DNA from: G963665925 sp963665925
Lineage (GTDB): Bacteria; Bacillota; Clostridia; Peptostreptococcales; Acidaminobacteraceae
Assembly (NCBI GenBank): GCA_963665925.1
Contig: OY762511.1
Coordinates: 3,534,001-3,598,000 of the forward strand
Direction of reading: 5' to 3'
DNA length: 64,000 nucleotides
Shown: positions 59,021-64,000 of the stretch, piece by piece
Layout of the letters: each line of letters begins with the position of its first letter
How positions within the stretch are numbered: the stretch's first letter is position 1
The notes under the pieces: model-generated
What the model saw: the letters and a program-made list of their open reading frames with translations, nothing else
What the model was told of the DNA's origin: nothing
Databases searched by the model: none
Program-made: the position numbers and the translations under genes

Positions 59021-61133
59021 ACTTTTTGTTCTTAAAAGACATCCAAACATAATCAGTATGGTTTTGATTATTTGCATGGCTCTGCAGTCAGCGTCATTGA
59101 CGTTATTTGTAGAGCCTGTTTATGCTGCGTCGACTATGACACTGGACAAGGCAGTCAGGCTTGCACTTATGAACAGTGAAGCGCTTGAAGAGATTGAACT
59201 TGATCTTGTTAAGAAGGGCATGGAGCGCCAGCAGGCAGAAGAGGGACTCAGAGACATCCGCAAAAAGGAATCGACTGTCCGTTTTTCCTTGCTCTTCAAC
59301 ATTGAGTTTCCAGAAACCCATGGGCTTCCAAAGGAAATCGAACTGATTATGAAGCTGCCTAAAATCGACCACGAAATAGATGTTCTCAACCATAAGCTCG
59401 CCTATACAAAAGAAAAAATCACTTTCGAAGTCAAAAATATCTATTTTGACCTGATTCTAAACGAGCGAACGGTTGACAGTCTTAAGCAGCAGCTTGTCAA
59501 TCAGGAGGAAACGGTTGACCGTCTAAGCACTGACTTCAGGAAGGGAAACGCCACACAGGAAGATATTGAAGCATCCCAGGCAGAATTGGATAACCTGGTC
59601 ACGCTCGTTGCCAAATCTGAGAAAAAATTCTTTTCACTCAAAGAAAAGCTCTCTGCAAAATGCGGAAGCGATGTCCTGAATGTTTCGCACTTCAATACGG
59701 ATTTATATATGGCCCAAATCAATAGAAATGACATTGACCCATTTATTGCCATGGCCAAGGAACGTGATTTTGATTTTTATACCATCGTTCAGTCTAGAAA
59801 GCTCTCAGAAAAAGCAGTGGATGAGCTTGTTGATATTTATAGAGGCAGATACGGATCAAAGGTCAATCGTATTATGCCTGAAATCAAAAAGCAGAAGGCC
59901 CATAAGGCTAAGTTCCTCAAGGCCTATAACGCAATGCTTGATGACATCGACAGACCATGGACCCGTGTTTTTAAAATCAATCTTCTCTTCTTCACAATCA
60001 AGATTCCTTTCAGGTGGTTTCAAGGGGAATACACGGCACTCAGGTATTTTGAGGACCAGAAATATGCATTATTTGTTGCTGTGCTGGACCGGGACAAGCA
60101 ACGTGTCACAGAAGCAGCTGCGAGCCTTCAGCTTGAAGAAAAACTAAAAGGTGCCTACGACTCCGTTAAGGAAATGGAGCTTGCATACAGGGCGTCTGTT
60201 GACAGCATTCTCAAAGAACAGGACAACTATCAGACAGCATACGAGCAGAACAAGCTTGGTAAACTGACATTTGCTGAACTTGAAACTGCGCGACTTGGCC
60301 TGATCAATACAGAGCAGACAACCCTGACCAATCTGATTGAGTACAATAAAATGATCAATATGCTCGACTTCTATACGGTTGGTGGACTGAGAGGGAAGCT
60401 TGCCGCTGTAGACATTGACAGTGGAAACTATATATCGGGTGACTCCATTCCAATTGTTGAAGAAGGCAAGAAGGACGAAAAATCGGCAGGCACCAAGGAA
60501 CCAACATGGAATATTATTGTACCTTATACAGAGTATCGCTTCAGCTTTGGGATCAGCTTACCCAGCGCTTATGAAGCGACACATTTCCAGTTGACCATGG
60601 AAGATGGAAGAAAGATAGGGGAAAGAACTGAAGTGAAAAAGCGTCTTGAACACATGCCGCTTCTCTTTTCAGATACTTCAACCCTCCACCTATTGCTGTA
60701 CAAAGACAAAAGTCTGGTCTATGAAGCCAGCTTTGACGGCACAGATTATTCTGGAACGCTTCAGTTAAAAGCCGTAAGTGCTCAGGACAAGCTAGAAAGC
60801 CAACTCGGGAAAACCTTTGGCACATACAAGCTTATTGCCGACGATAAAACGGGATTTTCAAGTCTGTTTCTCACACTTCAGAATTCTTTTGACGCAACTG
60901 GGTTCGCACTGGTTTCAAACAAAATAAAACCAAGCGAGGGCACAGCGCCTGAACTTACAAAGCTGGGTGACCCTTTGCGTGGCCTCAGTTTTGTTTTGAA
61001 GGACATTGAGGGCTACTATTTGGAATTCTATAAAGATACAGAGCCGATTTTTAGAGCCAAACTCTTAAAGGACAGCAGTCTTGAGCAAGGCAGTCTGGCA
61101 CTTGAATCCACAGTTGAAAAGGCTGGTGAATGA
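59013..61133 (+). CDS. Secreted TolC-family coiled-coil protein
   Basis: 706 residues with a signal peptide (~1–38, ending VYAAS). The sequence MTLDKAVRLALMNSEALEEI is the typical start of TolC-family efflux proteins. Two TolC-type repeats are recognisable by their second halves: LSTDFRKGNATQEDIEASQAELDN (~170–190) and YEQNKLGKLTFAELETARLGLINTEQT (~410–440). After residue ~480 come two or three β-rich domains. No outer membrane is expected in a monoderm clostridium, so it probably acts on the outer face of the membrane or wall. Start ATG 59013 overlaps the previous stop by 8 bases. The next gene starts 1 base after the stop. Confidence 0.8.
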   Translation: MNRLFVLKRHPNIISMVLIICMALQSASLTLFVEPVYAASTMTLDKAVRLALMNSEALEEIELDLVKKGMERQQAEEGLRDIRKKESTVRFSLLFNIEFPETHGLPKEIELIMKLPKIDHEIDVLNHKLAYTKEKITFEVKNIYFDLILNERTVDSLKQQLVNQEETVDRLSTDFRKGNATQEDIEASQAELDNLVTLVAKSEKKFFSLKEKLSAKCGSDVLNVSHFNTDLYMAQINRNDIDPFIAMAKERDFDFYTIVQSRKLSEKAVDELVDIYRGRYGSKVNRIMPEIKKQKAHKAKFLKAYNAMLDDIDRPWTRVFKINLLFFTIKIPFRWFQGEYTALRYFEDQKYALFVAVLDRDKQRVTEAAASLQLEEKLKGAYDSVKEMELAYRASVDSILKEQDNYQTAYEQNKLGKLTFAELETARLGLINTEQTTLTNLIEYNKMINMLDFYTVGGLRGKLAAVDIDSGNYISGDSIPIVEEGKKDEKSAGTKEPTWNIIVPYTEYRFSFGISLPSAYEATHFQLTMEDGRKIGERTEVKKRLEHMPLLFSDTSTLHLLLYKDKSLVYEASFDGTDYSGTLQLKAVSAQDKLESQLGKTFGTYKLIADDKTGFSSLFLTLQNSFDATGFALVSNKIKPSEGTAPELTKLGDPLRGLSFVLKDIEGYYLEFYKDTEPIFRAKLLKDSSLEQGSLALESTVEKAGE

Positions 61134-61134
61134 T

Positions 61135-63918
61135 ATGTTGAGAATGAATAATTTCATAAAAGTATGCATATTTGCCCTGATACTGGTTGTAGGCCTGCCG
61201 AGCTCCATAACCTACGGGGCACTGGCAAGACCCAAGTCAAATGAGATTCCAGTCAAATCTCTCATTGTCGGAACTTATATCATCGACTTTAAAGCCGTCA
61301 GTCCAGCACATGTGGAGACAGCACAGAAAACGGTGGCAAATTCCAGTCAGGACCAGATTTACTACAGGTCCGAACTCACAACCGGGGGAATCTGGTTTAA
61401 TATTACCAACGGAAGTGGTGTCGGGGACATTATTGAAAGCTCAGAAAATGCTGTGAAAAACTCTGAAATTGATTCGCTACCTCTGACACACTGGATAAAG
61501 AACGATGGGATTGTCTATGAACTGGGCACAGGAAATGCGAAACTCTTCAGCACCCTTAATCCAATTTCAGACCCCCTGACTTATGATGCCATGCAGCCTC
61601 TTGGAACTGAACGGGACAAGCAGGGGAAAATCCTCGAGAACCTGGATGATGAAGATGACGGCTATGGCGTTGCCAAAACAAAAAAAGCCTTGCTTGAAGG
61701 AGTGCTCGCTGCCATGAACTACGGGAAGTTTGTAGAGATGGATAAGGCGGTAGACGCACTGGACCTCGCCTCAGCAAAACTCCGGCAGGACAAGACTATA
61801 GAGGATGGTGTCATTCATGCGGTTGATGACCAACTGACCGACCTGACCATCAAGCGAGAGCTTTTCTATTTGAATGCCCTCATCGCAAAACTTGAGAATG
61901 CAGGTGAAAAAGCTGGCACATATGATTTTGGAACACTTTCCGATCAAATATGGACCGCCCACGGAAAGCTCTCAGATATTGTACGGGAGCTAGAAGCAGA
62001 GATTGGAACCGCGGAAGCTACAACCCCACTGGAAGAAGCTGCTGAGAAGGCTGCCGACAAACTGCAGCAGGCAGCACTAAGCGGTGACTTGAATGCAATC
62101 ACAGAAGCTGCAGAAGAAAAATCCTTGACAGACAGGTTGGCACTCGGCCTACCCGCAACTACACCCGAGGGGATTGAAATGCTTGAATCTGCACTCAATC
62201 AGGCTCAAAACGATGCAGTCATCGCTACCTTAAAGGGTACTTCTTTCGACTATGACAAGGCTAAGGCAACGGGTGAAAGTCTAAAAGTGCTCGAAGCCAT
62301 GCTCCAGGAAGAAACCGATGCCACACAGGAAAAACTGGATAACTGGAAGGACATTCTTGACATGCTGCTTGATTCCACCGACCTGGATGCTGACAAGAAT
62401 GCGCTTCTTGAAAAATACACTGAAGTCCTGACTTCAACGCTTGGTGCTTTACCTGAAAGCGATATGAAACCCAAGCTTCTGGAAAAGATAGGTGACGCCA
62501 TCGCGGATGGCCAGGAAACCCTTGCGGTTTCTGCCGCTGGTAGCAATGCGGTTGTACAGGCCGCACTTGACGGCAAAGAGCAGATAGAAAATCAGCTTGC
62601 GGTCATGAATGAAGCCTTTGCAGACGCACTTGAGAATGGTGACCTGGAAGGCGCACAGAAAATATCCGCTCTTTCAGAGCGTCTTTTAGCGCAACTCGAT
62701 GCAGAAGAAGAAGCTGCACTTGGTGCCTACCTTGAAGCCTTGAAAGCAGTAGATCAAGCCCAGGCTATTGTTGACGCCATTCTCGCAGGACAAGCACTCA
62801 GCGATGCTGAGGCTGAGCAGTTATCAGGTGCACAGTCACAGGTTGGTGCGGAGGCAGACGGAAGTGGGACCGCGGGTGAGACTTCAGACGACCCCACAGC
62901 GGATGGTTCTGGAAGTGGTTCAGACGCAAGTGACTCAGCTTCAGGTCAAGACCAGGCGAGCGGAAGCGCTACCGACCAAGCGGGCAGTATTGATGCTTTA
63001 GGCGCTGACATAAGTGGCGAAGACATGGGCACAGAAGGGGAGGATGGGCTTATAGCATATTCACCGGTAACCCTTAGTGCTGGCATAGCCCTTCTAGCCG
63101 AGGCCCGCAATGCCCTTGAGGCCATTAAAGGTGTTCTGAGTCCAGAGGACCTTATGCTTATGGAAAACTTCAGTGCACTTGTTGATGCTGTTGATGTATT
63201 TATTGATGAAGACAATGGAACGCTAGCGGTTTCAAGCATAGAAGCCCTCAGCGCGCTCATGCCTGTGCTGCCTGACGGTTTTGATGGGACTGCAGCTTTA
63301 TCAGACCTTATTGAAAAAATGAATCTTGCAAAAGCACAGTCGGCAGCTTCGGGGGATTTAGAAACAGCCCAAGCCTTTGCCGAAGGACAGATGCAGCTCG
63401 AAGAAGCCAAGGAAGACATGACAGACGCCGTACAGGAAGCGCTTGCAGCTATTGAGTCTGCTACTGGACCTGCAACCGCTTCTGCGTCAGGTTCGGGAAC
63501 TGAGTCCGGCACTGGTTCTGCGTCTGGAGCAGCTGACAAAACCCTTCCGATTTCAGATACGTCAGTCCTTGATGTACTCACCGGAACACTGATAATTCAT
63601 GTTGATAGCTTTATTGATGGCGGAACAACCTATGTCGGCATCAAATCCTTATTTGACCAGATTGGTGGACAAGCTGTCTGGATCCCTAATCAGGCACGTG
63701 CACTTGGGATAGCCAACGGAAAGACCCTCTCTGCAAAAATTGGATTTTCAACTGCGGACATAGACGGTGAAAAGCTTGTTTTGGAGTCACAGACTCTCTT
63801 AAGGTCAGGACGTGCTTACGTGCCATTCAATACAATCAGTGAACATATCGGACAATTTCTGGACAAGAGGTATGACGCCATGCGCGTCATAATTGTACCG
63901 CAACTTATGGAGGAATAG
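61135..63918 (+). CDS. Large secreted protein with C-terminal copper-amine-oxidase-N domain
   Basis: 927 residues from ATG 61135 (the first ATG after the previous stop; a second at 61144 is possible). A signal peptide spans ~1–30. The middle is long, alanine- and glutamate-rich and helical, punctuated by a Ser/Gly/Asp/Thr-rich linker (~565–625, with repeats like GSGSDASDSASGQDQ). A shorter Ser/Gly/Thr linker (~785–800) precedes a C-terminal domain resembling the copper amine oxidase N-terminal (stalk) domain (IIHVDSFIDGGTTYVGIKSLF, LLRSGRAYVPFNTISEHIG). Such domains occur on many clostridial surface proteins and are thought to be structural. Function is unknown. The next gene starts 3 bases after the stop. 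Confidence 0.78.
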   Translation: MLRMNNFIKVCIFALILVVGLPSSITYGALARPKSNEIPVKSLIVGTYIIDFKAVSPAHVETAQKTVANSSQDQIYYRSELTTGGIWFNITNGSGVGDIIESSENAVKNSEIDSLPLTHWIKNDGIVYELGTGNAKLFSTLNPISDPLTYDAMQPLGTERDKQGKILENLDDEDDGYGVAKTKKALLEGVLAAMNYGKFVEMDKAVDALDLASAKLRQDKTIEDGVIHAVDDQLTDLTIKRELFYLNALIAKLENAGEKAGTYDFGTLSDQIWTAHGKLSDIVRELEAEIGTAEATTPLEEAAEKAADKLQQAALSGDLNAITEAAEEKSLTDRLALGLPATTPEGIEMLESALNQAQNDAVIATLKGTSFDYDKAKATGESLKVLEAMLQEETDATQEKLDNWKDILDMLLDSTDLDADKNALLEKYTEVLTSTLGALPESDMKPKLLEKIGDAIADGQETLAVSAAGSNAVVQAALDGKEQIENQLAVMNEAFADALENGDLEGAQKISALSERLLAQLDAEEEAALGAYLEALKAVDQAQAIVDAILAGQALSDAEAEQLSGAQSQVGAEADGSGTAGETSDDPTADGSGSGSDASDSASGQDQASGSATDQAGSIDALGADISGEDMGTEGEDGLIAYSPVTLSAGIALLAEARNALEAIKGVLSPEDLMLMENFSALVDAVDVFIDEDNGTLAVSSIEALSALMPVLPDGFDGTAALSDLIEKMNLAKAQSAASGDLETAQAFAEGQMQLEEAKEDMTDAVQEALAAIESATGPATASASGSGTESGTGSASGAADKTLPISDTSVLDVLTGTLIIHVDSFIDGGTTYVGIKSLFDQIGGQAVWIPNQARALGIANGKTLSAKIGFSTADIDGEKLVLESQTLLRSGRAYVPFNTISEHIGQFLDKRYDAMRVIIVPQLMEE

Positions 63919-63921
63919 TCT

Positions 63922-64000
63922 ATGGGACGCTATACAGTCATTTCAGAAATCACACAATCTATTATCAATCTGCTTCAGGAAGACCTTGTTCCTGAGCCAA
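63922..64000 (+). CDS. Start of a DUF4255-like protein (truncated by the window edge)
   Basis: Only 26 codons are visible, beginning MGRYTVISEITQSIINLLQ and continuing with DLVPEP. This N-terminus resembles DUF4255 proteins, which start with a YTxIxxVxxxLxxLLxxxxxPEP-like pattern. They are encoded at the head of phage-tail-like contractile injection system loci (Pvc16/Afp16-type cap or terminator). GGAGG at 63909–63913 supports ATG 63922. If correct, sheath, tube and baseplate genes should follow beyond base 64000. The assignment rests on a short match. Confidence 0.5.
   Translation, partial: MGRYTVISEITQSIINLLQEDLVPEP

Noticed and set aside
62946..63581. 211-codon minus-strand frame opposite the large secreted protein
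   Set aside because: A Ser/Ala-rich shadow of the low-complexity coding strand without start signals.

Overview
The window looks like a chromosomal segment of an anaerobic, low-to-moderate G+C member of the Bacillota, class Clostridia. The evidence is spo0A and other clostridial gene orders (efp–CD1247-like–asp23–nusB–xseAB–ispA–dxs–tlyA, argR–recN–spo0A, deoB–punA–pdp, cmk–plsC–ispH–rpsA, mutS–mutL–miaA–hfq), a ferredoxin-linked 2-oxoacid oxidoreductase (KorDABC), and an OLE RNA with its partner protein OapA. Sporulation genes are absent from several places where relatives usually carry them, although spo0A is present. This fits a non-sporulating lineage (Fusibacter- or Acidaminobacter-like is a guess). 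A lone CheR, a YjfB-type gene behind a sigma-D-like promoter and a diguanylate cyclase suggest motility.

Layout. 1–3.2 kb: shikimate genes (aroK end, aroQ), an Xaa-Pro peptidase, efp and an acidic zinc-ribbon protein. 3.3–11.9 kb: one long operon with asp23-like, nusB, a TsaD-like paralogue, xseA, xseB, ispA, a PAP2-like gene, the OLE RNA, oapA, dxs and tlyA. 12.0–16.3 kb: argR, recN, spo0A and a GGDEF protein. 16.4–20.8 kb: xerD and nucleoside catabolism. 20.9–27.9 kb: a ferritin-like protein, an unknown membrane protein, a CCA/poly(A)-polymerase family enzyme, scpA, scpB, rluB, an unknown protein, mnmM and surE. 28.4–31.2 kb: the Kor operon behind a 570-base region with several GTATAC motifs. 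31.4–38.6 kb: an RpiR regulator, cmk, plsC, ispH, rpsA, cheR, a small yjfB gene missed by length cut-offs, and a LysR regulator. 38.7–46.6 kb: miaB, a fluoride riboswitch, mutS, mutL, miaA and hfq. 46.6–49.1 kb: a response regulator convergent with a soluble TPR histidine kinase.

49.3–64 kb is the accessory and least ordinary part. It holds an LPG-synthase-like protein, a sensor fused to an MFS transporter, a divergent kinase-like–TM–LysM protein, and then a tightly packed operon. That operon encodes a membrane sensor with the same kind of ectodomain joined to HAMP and a degenerate class III cyclase domain, a membrane-anchored MORN-repeat protein, a secreted TolC-family protein, a large secreted protein ending in a copper-amine-oxidase-N-type domain, and the first 26 codons of what resembles a DUF4255 (contractile injection system cap-like) protein. 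I infer that an envelope-spanning machine, possibly a contractile injection system, begins here and continues past the window edge. This rests on a short N-terminus and on context.

The other highlights are two structured RNAs read directly from sequence: the OLE RNA (about 8011–8578, closed by a perfect 9-bp pairing of its ends) and the fluoride riboswitch (about 40241–40320, with an overlapping terminator) ahead of mutS. No tRNA, rRNA, CRISPR array, insertion sequence or prophage was seen.
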